NCBI RefSeq assembly: GCF_004366355.1
Contig: NZ_SODV01000002.1
Span: forward strand, 598,768 to 662,767
Source: Dinghuibacter silviterrae
GTDB lineage: Bacteria > Bacteroidota > Bacteroidia > Chitinophagales > Chitinophagaceae
Direction of reading: 5' to 3'
DNA: 64,000 nt
The position numbers and the translations under genes were made by a program. Below, piece by piece: positions 9,114 to 17,799 of this stretch (the stretch's first letter is position 1; every line of letters begins with the position of its first letter). Below the pieces are notes generated by a model, which was not told where the DNA came from, made no database searches, and saw only the letters and a program-made list of their open reading frames with translations.

Positions 9114-10057
9114 GGTTTCAGGATGATTTTCCCCCGTGTCCGGCCCGATTCCACACTTTGATGGGCCGCCGCGATCTGGTCAAACGTGTACGTTTCCGAC
9201 ACATGGCTGCGGAGTTCCCCGCCCGCGAGCAATCCGGCGATGGCCTTCATCTGCTCCCCGTCGGAGTAGACGCTCATCCGGTAGGTGTACACGTCCTTCG
9301 CCCTGGCCTGTTCGAGGAGTGCGTCGTCGAATTGTGTAAGGATGCTGATCAGCCGGCCACCCTTTTTGAGTGCTGCCAGCGAGCGGCCGGGCTCGTCGAG
9401 GGAATCCAATACGATGTCTGCATCCGTAACGACTACTTCAAATCGTTCGGTGGTGTAGTCGATGAATTGATCGGCACCCAACCCGAGAACAAATTCCTTA
9501 TTTTTTGGGGAGCCCGTACCGATCACAAAGGCGCCAAAGTGTTTGGCGATTTGTACGGCATAGTGCCCGACACCCCCGGCGGCAGCATGGATGAGGACCT
9601 TGTCGCCTTTTTGGATCCTGGCATACGTGACCAGCGCCTGCCAGGCGGTCAGGGCCGTAAGGGTAGCGGCGGCGGCTTCTTCGTGCGTGGTGTTGGCTGG
9701 TTTGAGCGCCAGGTGGTCTTCGGGCGCGGTGGTGTATTCGGCGTAGGCCTTGCCGTGACCCTTGAATTTGACCATGCCAAAGACTTCGTCGCCCTTTTTG
9801 AACCGGGTCACCGCTTTGCCGGTGTCCACGACGACCCCCGAGACGTCCCAGCCCAGGATGATGGGCTTTTCTTTAGCCCCCTCTCCCAGGACATAATCGA
9901 CGTACTGCTGTCTGCTCCGGACGAAAGTATCTACAGGATTGATACTAATGGCTTTGTTTTGGATAAGGACCTCGTGGTCCCCCGGAACCGGCGCGGGTAT
10001 CTCCGCGACTTTGAGTTTGTCCACTCCTCCCGGTTCGGTAAGAATGATGGCTTTCAT
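9110..10057 (-). CDS. NADP-dependent medium-chain oxidoreductase (quinone reductase-like)
   Basis: A 315-residue zinc-free MDR family enzyme. The N-terminal GroES-like domain has KAISINPVDTFVRSR and GWDVSGVV; the NADPH-binding Rossmann domain has the motif HAAAGGVGHYAVQIAK near residue 155. The length and the ending ESGRTRGKIILKP match quinone oxidoreductase or enoyl reductase relatives. No zinc-binding Cys cluster is seen. It is divergent from the AraC regulator at 10129 and may be its target. A second copy of this family lies at 60481. Confidence 0.88.
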   Translation of the reverse strand: MKAIILTEPGGVDKLKVAEIPAPVPGDHEVLIQNKAISINPVDTFVRSRQQYVDYVLGEGAKEKPIILGWDVSGVVVDTGKAVTRFKKGDEVFGMVKFKGHGKAYAEYTTAPEDHLALKPANTTHEEAAAATLTALTAWQALVTYARIQKGDKVLIHAAAGGVGHYAVQIAKHFGAFVIGTGSPKNKEFVLGLGADQFIDYTTERFEVVVTDADIVLDSLDEPGRSLAALKKGGRLISILTQFDDALLEQARAKDVYTYRMSVYSDGEQMKAIAGLLAGGELRSHVSETYTFDQIAAAHQSVESGRTRGKIILKP

Positions 10058-10091
10058 GACACAAAGCTACGCCGGTGCCTTCCCCCGGTCC

Positions 10092-10150
10092 TTGTACGGT
10101 CCGGGGTATAATTTGTACATTTAGGGGTATGCTCGTCCATAATTTGTACA
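10092..10150 (+). promoter_or_regulatory. Phased TTGTAC repeats in the AraC/reductase divergent promoter
   Basis: TTGTAC occurs at 10092, 10113 and 10144, that is 21 and 31 bp apart, about two and three helical turns. The last two are part of a perfect 12-bp direct repeat (ATAATTTGTACA at 10108-10119 and 10139-10150). The third copy lies inside the first codons of the AraC gene. Direct repeats on one face of the helix are typical of AraC-type operators, so autoregulation is inferred. Confidence 0.5.
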
Positions 10151-10983
10151 AGCCATTCGAGATCGAATACCTCGAAATAGAGACGTGCCCCGTCAACGAA
10201 CACCGGCACACCTTTTTCGAACTGATCTATACGTTTTTCGGGAAGGGTGTCCAACACGTCAACCAGCAGACCCTGAACTATTATCCCGATAATATGTTCC
10301 TGTTGTTCCCCCAGGACGTTCAACATTTTATCTGTACCGAAAAGACGGGCTTCCTTTTTATCCGTTTTAACGAGGTCTACCTGACATCCCAGAAACCCCG
10401 GGACGACCGGGGCGGCTTAGGGGACTGGGCGGCCAAGATGGAGTATATCTTTCACAACACGCCGCACCTCCCGGGCTGCATCCTCCGGGAACAGGCCGAC
10501 AAACCCCTGGTCAGAGCTCTGCTGGAAGCCATCCGCCGGGAATCGGCGGAGGACAGGTCCCTACACCGGGAGGTCCTGCAACAACTGATCAATACGCTCC
10601 TGACAATTGTTGCCCGGAACATTTCCCTGCTGGGACAGGAAGAACGCCAGGGTCGCGGCCAGGACCTGGTGGGCTATATCCACCAGCACATCTACGACCC
10701 GGAACGGCTCAAGGCCGGCGCCCTGGCGGCCCACTTCCATATTTCGCTGAACTACATCAGCGAGTACTTCAAGAAACAAACCGGCGAAAGCCTCCAGCAA
10801 TACATCACCCGCTACAAGCTCAAGCTGGTGGAAACCCGTCTGCAGTATAGCGACCTCCGTATAAACGAGATCGTTTCCGAACTGGGTTTTACAGATGAAA
10901 GCCACCTCAACCGGCTTTTTAAAAAGTATAGGGGGATGAGCCCGTCGGCTTTCAGAAGGCAGATCCATGAACACGCTATATGA
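10129..10983 (+). CDS. AraC family transcriptional regulator
   Basis: A 284-residue regulator. The N-terminal cupin-like domain begins with YKPFEIEYLEIETCP and includes NEHRHTFFELIY, a typical metal- or sugar-pocket segment of AraC proteins. The C-terminal double HTH spans about 185-284: LAAHFHISLNYISEYFKKQTG and INEIVSELGFTDESHLNRLFKKY. The start at 10129 is preceded by an AGGGG motif; the upstream open frame is not used because it has no AraC-like sequence. The stop overlaps the oxidase start by 4 bp, so regulator, oxidase and membrane protein form one operon. Confidence 0.9.
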   Translation: MLVHNLYKPFEIEYLEIETCPVNEHRHTFFELIYTFFGKGVQHVNQQTLNYYPDNMFLLFPQDVQHFICTEKTGFLFIRFNEVYLTSQKPRDDRGGLGDWAAKMEYIFHNTPHLPGCILREQADKPLVRALLEAIRRESAEDRSLHREVLQQLINTLLTIVARNISLLGQEERQGRGQDLVGYIHQHIYDPERLKAGALAAHFHISLNYISEYFKKQTGESLQQYITRYKLKLVETRLQYSDLRINEIVSELGFTDESHLNRLFKKYRGMSPSAFRRQIHEHAI

Positions 10984-12287
10984 AAAAACGAACCTTCATA
11001 AAACTATCCTCCCTTATGGCCGCAGGCTCCCTGTTTTCACCGTTGATCGACTGGGCACAGCAAGACTTGACCAACTGGGCCGGAAACCTTGCGTATGGAA
11101 CTTCGCGGTTGAAAAGGGTATCCTCCGTGGAGGAAGCACGACCCTGGATAAAGGCGCAAACCCGTTTCAAAGTACTCGGCACCCGCCACTGTTTTAACGA
11201 CATCGCGGACTCCAGGGATGAATTCCTGTCCCTGGAACCGATGCGAAAGGTGGTCGCTTTACACGCGAATACCGTTACCGTCGAAGCCGGTATCCGCTAT
11301 GGTGAGCTGGCGGTGTACCTGAACGACCGTGGGTTTGCCCTGCACAACCTGGCGTCGCTTCCCCATATTTCGGTGGCGGGTGGATGTGCCACGGCCACCC
11401 ACGGTTCAGGGGTGCACAACGCCAATCTTTCCAGCGCGGTGGCTGGGATGGAGTTGCTCACGGCTTCGGGCGACCTCCGGCAATTGTCCGGTGAAGAACT
11501 CCAGGCGGCGACGGTCCATTTGGGTGCGCTGGGGGTGGTGACCCACCTCACGCTGGCGATACAACCCACTTATCAGGTCCGCCAGTATGTCTACGAGAAT
11601 ATGCCGATGAGCGCCCTGGAGCAACACTTCGGGGAAATCATGACGGCCGGGTATAGCGTCAGTCTTTTTACCGATTGGAAGAACCGGAACATTAACGAGG
11701 TGTGGATCAAATGCAGGGATGCCTTTGCGGCGCCCCCCGAATTTTTCGGTGCAACGGCTGCCACACGCAACCTGCACCCCATCCACGACATTTCGGCCGA
11801 CAATTGCACTCCGCAGATGGGGGTACCGGGGCCCTGGCACGAACGCCTGCCGCACTTCAAGATGGGTTTTACACCCAGCAGCGGGAAAGAGCTCCAGACG
11901 GAATACTTTGTGCCCCTCGAACACGCCTACGAGGCCATCAAGGCGGTGGAACAATTGCACGAACAGGTGTCGCCGCACCTGCTGATCAGTGAAATCCGCT
12001 GCATCGCGGCGGATGACTTTTGGATGAGCCCGTGCTTTAGGAGGCCCAGTACCACTATTCACTTTACCTGGAAACCCGAATGGGAAGCAGTGCGACAGCT
12101 CCTGCCGTTGATCGAGGCGCAACTCGCACCCTTCCACGCCAGACCCCACTGGGGAAAGCTCTTTGCCATGGACAAGACGAAGTTGGAAGCCTTATATCCA
12201 AAAATGAAGGATTTCCGCGAGCTCGTGCGGTCGTATGACCCGGGGGGAAAGTTCCGGAATGCCTGGCTGGAGCGATTGATCGTATGA
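10980..12287 (+). CDS. FAD-dependent alditol oxidase-like protein (D-arabinono-lactone oxidase family)
   Basis: A 435-residue flavoenzyme of the VAO/PCMH fold. VLGTRHCFNDIADS (His70) corresponds to the RHSFN motif whose His carries covalent FAD in Streptomyces alditol oxidase. The FAD domain continues with SVAGGCATATHGSG near 135, and the C-terminal ALO domain ends GGKFRN. The N-terminus (1-26) is hydrophobic with KKR but no twin arginine, so export is possible but not certain. Known relatives oxidise xylitol or sorbitol at C1 with oxygen, giving H2O2. It overlaps the regulator before and the membrane gene after by 4 bp. Confidence 0.85.
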   Translation: MKKRTFIKLSSLMAAGSLFSPLIDWAQQDLTNWAGNLAYGTSRLKRVSSVEEARPWIKAQTRFKVLGTRHCFNDIADSRDEFLSLEPMRKVVALHANTVTVEAGIRYGELAVYLNDRGFALHNLASLPHISVAGGCATATHGSGVHNANLSSAVAGMELLTASGDLRQLSGEELQAATVHLGALGVVTHLTLAIQPTYQVRQYVYENMPMSALEQHFGEIMTAGYSVSLFTDWKNRNINEVWIKCRDAFAAPPEFFGATAATRNLHPIHDISADNCTPQMGVPGPWHERLPHFKMGFTPSSGKELQTEYFVPLEHAYEAIKAVEQLHEQVSPHLLISEIRCIAADDFWMSPCFRRPSTTIHFTWKPEWEAVRQLLPLIEAQLAPFHARPHWGKLFAMDKTKLEALYPKMKDFRELVRSYDPGGKFRNAWLERLIV

Positions 12288-12922
12288 ATGACGCCGTCCT
12301 TTCTTATGCAACGCTCCACAAAGTCGTGGGGTTCCTGGGGATAGGCCTTGTCCCGGTCGTTGTCATAGGCTCCCTTCTCCTGGATCATCCCCCCGTTATC
12401 CAGGTTTCGGTCAGCGCGTATTATTACACCGGCATGCGGGACGAAATGGAGGGGATCATCTGCGGCATCGCGCTTTTCCTGATGTGTTACCACGGGTATT
12501 CCACGCTGGATTCGGTGATCAGCAAGCTGGCGGGTTTTTTTGCGCTGGGGATCGCCTTTCTGCCAACGTCTGATACATCCAGCAAAACCGACCTGTTGAG
12601 CATCCTCCACTACACGACTTCGGGGATCTTTTTTGCGCTGCTGGCGTTTATGTCCATCGCCCTTTTTACAAAAAGCGCCGGGCACAAAACGGAACAAAAA
12701 ATAAAAAGGAACCGCGTCTACCGCGTCTGCGGGATCCTGATGGCGGTTTCCGTGGTATTGATTCCCATAGACGAGATCGGCGTGATACACGCGCGCATCG
12801 GTTTTCTAAAACCGACGCTTATCCTGGAGACGATCGCGCTCGTCTCCTTTGGTATTTCCTGGCTAACCAAAGGGGAATTTATTTTGAAGGATAAGCCGCT
12901 TGCGTTTCCAATAAATGATTAA
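12284..12922 (+). CDS. Six-helix integral membrane protein, DUF998-like
   Basis: A 212-residue membrane protein with about six hydrophobic helices, near 10-30, 58-75, 82-98, 108-130, 145-165 and 178-196. No catalytic motif is recognised; the arrangement and the polar loop with YYYTGMRDEMEGI resemble DUF998-type proteins, though the family is a weak guess. It is coupled to the alditol oxidase by a 4-bp overlap. Its last 44 bp overlap the 3' end of the convergent AlgX-like gene. Confidence 0.7.
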   Translation: MNDAVLSYATLHKVVGFLGIGLVPVVVIGSLLLDHPPVIQVSVSAYYYTGMRDEMEGIICGIALFLMCYHGYSTLDSVISKLAGFFALGIAFLPTSDTSSKTDLLSILHYTTSGIFFALLAFMSIALFTKSAGHKTEQKIKRNRVYRVCGILMAVSVVLIPIDEIGVIHARIGFLKPTLILETIALVSFGISWLTKGEFILKDKPLAFPIND

Positions 12923-13901
12923 CCGTTGCCAGCCAAACCTGCAAGCCTTTGTTGTTCCAATGGGTATCGCCTATCCTGTACAGGCGGGCCGGATCTTTCG
13001 CCTTGGTAAATGGCGTATAGACGTCGATGACCGGGATTCCATGGGCGGCGGCGTATTGATGAAGGGCAGGGATGAGGCCGTTGTAGTCCCGGGGTTGCAG
13101 GATGGTGACCGGATTGGGGATGATGGAGAAATAGACCTCGTCGAAACCCGCTCTTTTGTAATGCCTGTAAGTGCTATCCATATTGGCTTCGAGGAGGGTC
13201 AGCTCCGGTGTGGGGACGGGGGCGTAGCTGCTGAGGTCGTCTTGCGCCAGGACGGTGCGCGTGAGGAAGAGGTACCTCCCGTTATCGGAGAGGGTGACGT
13301 CCCCCGATGCGCGGTGGAAAAGGGTATACGTCAGGTCGGCTTTAAACGTGCGCAGGGGCGCAAGACCTGTATAGCTAAACAGGTTGAATTCCAGGTTCTG
13401 GTTGATCACGGGGTTGAACAACCGCACATCAATCCCGGCGTATGCGGCTCGTACATGGTCGAAGATCGCGAGGTTCCGGTACACCAGCCGCATAAACCTT
13501 TCGCTGTTTTCGATGATCAGTATATTTCGCTGATGACGGTCCAGGGTATCGTCCAGGTCTGTATAATCCCTTCGCCCGAAATGATAACGCCGGATAGGAC
13601 CAAACGCCGAGTCCGGGACATACATGACATAGCTGTCGCCGTATACATACAGGTCGACGTTTTTTGCCCCGGTGTCCGGGGGTTTTGTAAACGTATACCC
13701 GAATGGTTCGCAAAACCGGGGTTGGTTGTCGAGGTAGGCCATAGTAACCAGGTCGCCCCCGGCCGGGGCATGGTGTACGCCCCAAAAGCCGTTCATCGCA
13801 TAGCGCTTGTCGGATAACCATTGCATGGCCGGCCGGGAGGTCGACAGGACCAGGAGCCCCAGCCCGAGAAAAATGCCAACGTACGCCAGGACCTTTTGCA
13901 T
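12879..13901 (-). CDS. AlgX/AlgJ-like SGNH acetyltransferase
   Basis: A 340-residue protein with one N-terminal membrane anchor (4-22) and a predicted periplasmic SGNH-like domain. YVYGDSYVM (near 88) holds the nucleophile-type GDS motif and RIGDTHWNNKGLQVW near 312 holds the Asp-x-His pair seen in AlgJ/AlgX. In alginate O-acetylation these proteins take acetyl groups delivered by the MBOAT protein AlgI. The MBOAT gene lies 5 bp upstream on the same strand, which supports the reading. No alginate genes are nearby, so the acceptor polymer is unknown. Confidence 0.78.
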   Translation of the reverse strand: MQKVLAYVGIFLGLGLLVLSTSRPAMQWLSDKRYAMNGFWGVHHAPAGGDLVTMAYLDNQPRFCEPFGYTFTKPPDTGAKNVDLYVYGDSYVMYVPDSAFGPIRRYHFGRRDYTDLDDTLDRHQRNILIIENSERFMRLVYRNLAIFDHVRAAYAGIDVRLFNPVINQNLEFNLFSYTGLAPLRTFKADLTYTLFHRASGDVTLSDNGRYLFLTRTVLAQDDLSSYAPVPTPELTLLEANMDSTYRHYKRAGFDEVYFSIIPNPVTILQPRDYNGLIPALHQYAAAHGIPVIDVYTPFTKAKDPARLYRIGDTHWNNKGLQVWLATVNHLLETQAAYPSK

Positions 13902-13906
13902 GGTGA

Positions 13907-15202
13907 TCAGAATTGAAAATAAATGAATTGGTTTTCGTTAAAAACTCCCAGGTAGTAACAGACCAGGGTCATGCTGCCCGCAAAAAGGGCAAACCGGGTA
14001 TCGCTCCGGATAAAATGGCTTTTCCACCGGTGTTCCCGGAAGAGCATGATCGCGATCAGCACAAAGGACAGCCCCAGTTCCACCGGGTTTAGTCCATAGC
14101 CGGGGGCGCCGCTGCGAAAAGAGAAGATACCGGCCAGGTAAGCCCCTGCCTGGCGGATCCCCCGGGCACGGAAGAACACCCAAAGAAACGTGGTGGCCAG
14201 GAAGGTCAGGATCATACCGATCCGCTTCCGGCCCAGCAGGGCCAGCAGGCCGTGCAGACCGCCCCAAAGGACGAAGGTCCAGTTGGCTCCATGCCAGAGA
14301 CCGCTGAGCAAAAAGGTGATCATCACATTCCGCTTCCGCTGGTGCTTACCGCCGAGCGGTATGTACACATAGTCCCGGAACCAGGTGGATAAGGAAATAT
14401 GCCAACGCGTCCAGAACGATGCGATGCTCCCTGCTGTATAGGGTTCGTCGAAATTCTCCATCAACCCGATCCCCATCACCCGCGCAGCGCCGATCCCAAT
14501 ATCGCAATACCCCGAGAAGTCGGCGTATATCTGGAAAGAATACAACAGGGCGCTCGTGAACAGGTGCAGGGACCCCTGTGTGTGCAGGTGGTCATAAGAA
14601 TAATCCACGGCCATGCCCAACCGGTCGGCGATGACGACCTTTTTAAAGAAACCCCAAAACATCCGCGCCAGCCCTTCCTTTACATTGTCCCAACGGTATT
14701 CCCTGTATTCGCGGAGCTGCGGCAACAGGTGTTGGGGGCGCTCGATCGGCCCCGCGACGAGCTGCGGGTAAAAGAGCACATACAGCGCGTACACGGAGAA
14801 GTCCTGCTCCGGTTCCTGGCGTCCGCGGTAGACCTCGATCGTATAGCTCATGGCCTGGAACGTATGAAACGACAATCCGATCGGCAGGATCAGGTAGGGG
14901 AAGGGGAGGTGAAGAAAATGGGCGTATTTGAACACCACCAGCAACCCGACATTGGCGGCAATGCTGGCCGTCAGCCAGGCACGCCGGGTGTAACCCCGAC
15001 TCCGGCCTATTTGTAGCGCGGCCAGGAAGTCGATCACGATCATCCCCCCCAGGATCAGGATGTACCAGGGGACAAACGTCATGTAAAAATAACAGCCGGC
15101 GACCAGGAGCAGAAGAATCCTCGTTTTTTGGCGGGTAAGCTGGTAGTAACTCAACGTCACGACCATAAAGAAAACGAGGAATTGCAGGGAATTAAACAAC
15201 AT
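13907..15202 (-). CDS. MBOAT O-acyltransferase, AlgI-like
   Basis: A 431-residue multi-pass membrane acyltransferase. The MBOAT signature is clear: FWTRWHISLSTWFRDYVYIPLGG near 265 and FLLSGLWHGANWTF near 300, where the second His is the proposed catalytic residue. AlgI/DltB/PatA relatives move acyl groups across the membrane onto a polysaccharide or wall polymer. Paired with the AlgX-like gene directly downstream (5-bp gap), it forms an O-acetylation module. Its start codon lies at the foot of a long inverted repeat (15201-15243), which may affect its translation. Confidence 0.9.
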   Translation of the reverse strand: MLFNSLQFLVFFMVVTLSYYQLTRQKTRILLLLVAGCYFYMTFVPWYILILGGMIVIDFLAALQIGRSRGYTRRAWLTASIAANVGLLVVFKYAHFLHLPFPYLILPIGLSFHTFQAMSYTIEVYRGRQEPEQDFSVYALYVLFYPQLVAGPIERPQHLLPQLREYREYRWDNVKEGLARMFWGFFKKVVIADRLGMAVDYSYDHLHTQGSLHLFTSALLYSFQIYADFSGYCDIGIGAARVMGIGLMENFDEPYTAGSIASFWTRWHISLSTWFRDYVYIPLGGKHQRKRNVMITFLLSGLWHGANWTFVLWGGLHGLLALLGRKRIGMILTFLATTFLWVFFRARGIRQAGAYLAGIFSFRSGAPGYGLNPVELGLSFVLIAIMLFREHRWKSHFIRSDTRFALFAGSMTLVCYYLGVFNENQFIYFQF

Positions 15203-15243
15203 CGGGTTTCCGTATCATTTTATAAACGATAAGGAAACCCGAT
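15201..15243 (-). terminator. Long hairpin between DoxX gene and MBOAT gene
   Basis: ATCGGGTTTCC (15201-15211) and GGAAACCCGAT (15233-15243) form a perfect 11-bp stem, with a further inner TATC/GATA pairing. It follows the stop of the DoxX gene (15252) on the minus strand, but its distal arm contains the MBOAT ATG. It has no T-tract, so it could be a terminator or a structure that hides the MBOAT start. Confidence 0.55.
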
Positions 15244-15251
15244 GGGTTGCG

Positions 15252-15623
15252 TTATGCCTTTGTCCATGGGAAGAGCGAGCGCAGGCGGGGATCCCTTAGA
15301 TAGAGTCCCGTCCACATCAGGGCCGCAAAAATGAGGGGGAAAACAAAGTTTTCGCCCACGCGCACCATGATCGCCACGGCTCCGCCTAAGTAAGCAGTGA
15401 CCAGCAGGGCGCCCAGCACGGCCGTCCGCGGGTAGGCATAGATCAGCGTGCACAGCAACAAGATCACTCCCAGCCCCTGGGTCAGGTCGGCCGGCCAGCC
15501 GATTTTTGCGGAAGCCTGGATCGTGTGGATCTCGCGGACGATCTTCATCGCCGCGTCGAAAAAAAGGAACAGCAGACACAGACCGGTCAATATCCAACCG
15601 GCCCTGAAGGCGCGTTTGTACAT
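15252..15623 (-). CDS. DoxX-like membrane protein
   Basis: A 123-residue protein with four predicted helices: near 8-25, 48-65, 70-87 and 93-110. The layout and the segment FFDAAMKIVRE after helix 1 resemble the DoxX/DoxD-like family (DUF4870-unrelated) common in Bacteroidota. No redox cysteines are present. It lies upstream of the MBOAT gene, separated by a long hairpin, and so may be transcribed separately. Function is unknown; family members are often linked to redox or respiratory stress. Confidence 0.7.
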   Translation of the reverse strand: MYKRAFRAGWILTGLCLLFLFFDAAMKIVREIHTIQASAKIGWPADLTQGLGVILLLCTLIYAYPRTAVLGALLVTAYLGGAVAIMVRVGENFVFPLIFAALMWTGLYLRDPRLRSLFPWTKA

Positions 15624-15714
15624 AGTCTTGGTTTTTTATAAGACAAATGTACATTCACCCCTGCACCGGGGCGCGGTGAGATTGCGACAATCGGGGGCGC
15701 AATTTGCGACAAAA

Positions 15715-16146
15715 TCAGCTTACGTGCTGGCTCACGATCTTCGCGAGGTCAAACATGGAGACCTGTCCCTTGCCGGCAAACAGCGCTCTCAATTTGTCAT
15801 CGGCGTTGATCATCCGCTTGTTGGTCTTGTCCTGGAGACCGTTCTTCTTGATGTAGTCCCAGATCTTTTTGATCATCTCCGTGCGGGGAGCGGGTTTGTC
15901 GCCAATCACCGCGGCCAGCGTCGGGCTGGGTTTCAGCTCGACCATAAACGCGGCGTTAGGAGTCCGTTTTTTCGCGGGCGCCTTTTTAGCGGCTTTCTTC
16001 GCTGCTTTTTTGGGTGCGGCCTTCTTTGCCGCTTTTTTCGGGGCTGCTTTTTTTGCTGCTTTTTTCGGAGCGGCCTTCTTTACGGCTTTCTTTGCGGCCT
16101 TGGGTGCGGCCTTTTTTGCTGCCGCTTTTTTGACAGTCTTTGCCAT
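15715..16146 (-). CDS. Histone H1-like lysine-rich tail fused to SWIB/MDM2 domain
   Basis: A 143-residue protein of two parts. Residues 1-62 are almost only Lys, Ala and Pro, in repeats of the type KKAAPKKAA, like histone H1 tails and bacterial Hc1-like proteins. Residues 67-143 form a SWIB/MDM2 domain: FMVELKPSPTLAAVIG, then IKKIWDYIKKNGLQD and MINADDKLRALF. SWIB domains occur in eukaryotic chromatin remodellers and in Chlamydia. It is probably a nucleoid-associated DNA-binding protein. It is transcribed alone, away from the membrane gene at 16276. Confidence 0.9.
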   Translation of the reverse strand: MAKTVKKAAAKKAAPKAAKKAVKKAAPKKAAKKAAPKKAAKKAAPKKAAKKAAKKAPAKKRTPNAAFMVELKPSPTLAAVIGDKPAPRTEMIKKIWDYIKKNGLQDKTNKRMINADDKLRALFAGKGQVSMFDLAKIVSQHVS

Positions 16147-16275
16147 AACAGGTGGGCTTTTAGATGGGTTAGTTAATTATTTAAATGTAATGATTTTTGA
16201 TGCAAAATGATTCACACAAAATTAACACTCATAAGTATCTGGTTATCAACATATTTTTCCGTATTTTGGGGCCCT

Positions 16276-17799
16276 ATGATGCGCACCCTCGACCCTAACC
16301 GGAAAAAAGCCCTCGTTTATTTTTACACCCCCACTTCCCAGGTGGGCGTCTATCTCGCGGTTTTTCTACCCATTACGTTGGGCCTTGGTCTGTTGGGCCC
16401 GTTTTGGAATATCTACTATGGTCTGGCGACAGGAACCGTTGTCACCTTGCTGTTGCTGCTCCTTCGTGGCTTCCGCATAAAACGCAGGATCGCCCGCGCG
16501 TTATTCATATACGAAAACGGACAGGAGGAGCGGCTCGTGTTCAAGGAGCAGTCCAACAACTATGCCATCAAGTTGAATGGCGCGCCCCAGCAGGTCATTT
16601 CCCTGGAACGCAACGGGACGCCAGTGCAGATAAAGACCTTTAATCCTTACGTGATCAGCGTCTATACGATACCGAAACAGTCGGTCTACACCCATGACCG
16701 GTACCCGGGCATGATGGTACCCGCGGGTCTTTTTACGTTGCCCGAGCCGCCCCCGCGGAGAACCGGCTGCCGGGCCCTGGGCTGGCTGTTGTTCCTGATC
16801 CTGCCATTGAGTTTGGTTGTCGGGATTATCTATATCATCAACAGGGTGATGGAAAGCCATAGCAATACGTATGCGCAACCGGACGCGCTGGTGTACGTCC
16901 TGGAGGGCAAACCCGTCCTGGCGACCGCGGTCACTCATTTCCAGGCTAGCGAGGTGAGCAACGCCGGCACCTTTGGCAGCACCAATTGTTATGCCGAAGG
17001 GATGGACCTGGAAACCGGCAAGCGGTTGTGGAAGGTCAACTTCCACGGAAATGGCGGTGTTCGTTTGTTGGGTCAGTCCGCCCGGTACCTTTTCTTTTAC
17101 AACGACGGGCTGTATGTCGTCGATAAACAGGAGGAGAAGGTGGTGGCCCGCAACGAGGACTTCCCTGCCATCCGGGACAAGATGTCCAGCCAGCCGGTGG
17201 GGGACTATGAGGGCGACGCCGGGTATGCCTATGACGATTCCCTACAGGCGCTTGTCGTCAAAGGGACCGACGGTCTTTTCTATACCATTGACGGAACCAG
17301 CCTCAAGACGGGCACGATCGACATACCGGATCCCGACGGCTATTTCAAGAACCCATTCCAATTTGGAAACAATTATGAGGACCATATTGCTTCCACGACC
17401 AATGACGGGCCTCATTGTATGGTCATCCGGGAACCGGTACGGAGGACCCTGTACAGTTGCGCGTCCGACACGACACGCCTGAATGGTTCGGTATTTCTCT
17501 TTGGCGGATTCCTGGTGGATGCCGCTGCACCCCTTCGCACGGCTTCCGGTGGTTTTGTCCTCCTCCACAAGTCGTCCATTGAACCCGATGCCACTTTGCT
17601 GCTCACCGGTATTTCATCCTCCGGCGGCACCCTTTGGCAGGTGAATACCGGTTATGCCGCCATCCCATTCCGGTTCCATGACCAGGCCGGGGATGCGCTT
17701 TATGTCGCGGGGAATACCCGAGGCGGGAACGGCGATCAGTTGAACGAGGTGACGCGGATCGATCTTAAGACAGGGGAGAAAAAGATTTTTTCGTTCTAG
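16276..17799 (+). CDS. Membrane-anchored protein with PQQ-like propeller domain
   Basis: A 507-residue protein. Two membrane helices lie near residues 20-60, a third near 170-190 (GWLLFLILPLSLVVGIIYII). The remaining exported part has repeated segments such as GMDLETGKRLWKVNF and ITRIDLKTGEKKIF-like ends that resemble quinoprotein (PQQ-like) propeller blades. The two adjacent ATGs at 16276 and 16279 are the likely start; the frame is open from 16207 but lacks sense as protein. Its 3' end overlaps the DinB-like gene by 35 bp. Function unknown. Confidence 0.7.
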   Translation: MMRTLDPNRKKALVYFYTPTSQVGVYLAVFLPITLGLGLLGPFWNIYYGLATGTVVTLLLLLLRGFRIKRRIARALFIYENGQEERLVFKEQSNNYAIKLNGAPQQVISLERNGTPVQIKTFNPYVISVYTIPKQSVYTHDRYPGMMVPAGLFTLPEPPPRRTGCRALGWLLFLILPLSLVVGIIYIINRVMESHSNTYAQPDALVYVLEGKPVLATAVTHFQASEVSNAGTFGSTNCYAEGMDLETGKRLWKVNFHGNGGVRLLGQSARYLFFYNDGLYVVDKQEEKVVARNEDFPAIRDKMSSQPVGDYEGDAGYAYDDSLQALVVKGTDGLFYTIDGTSLKTGTIDIPDPDGYFKNPFQFGNNYEDHIASTTNDGPHCMVIREPVRRTLYSCASDTTRLNGSVFLFGGFLVDAAAPLRTASGGFVLLHKSSIEPDATLLLTGISSSGGTLWQVNTGYAAIPFRFHDQAGDALYVAGNTRGGNGDQLNEVTRIDLKTGEKKIFSF

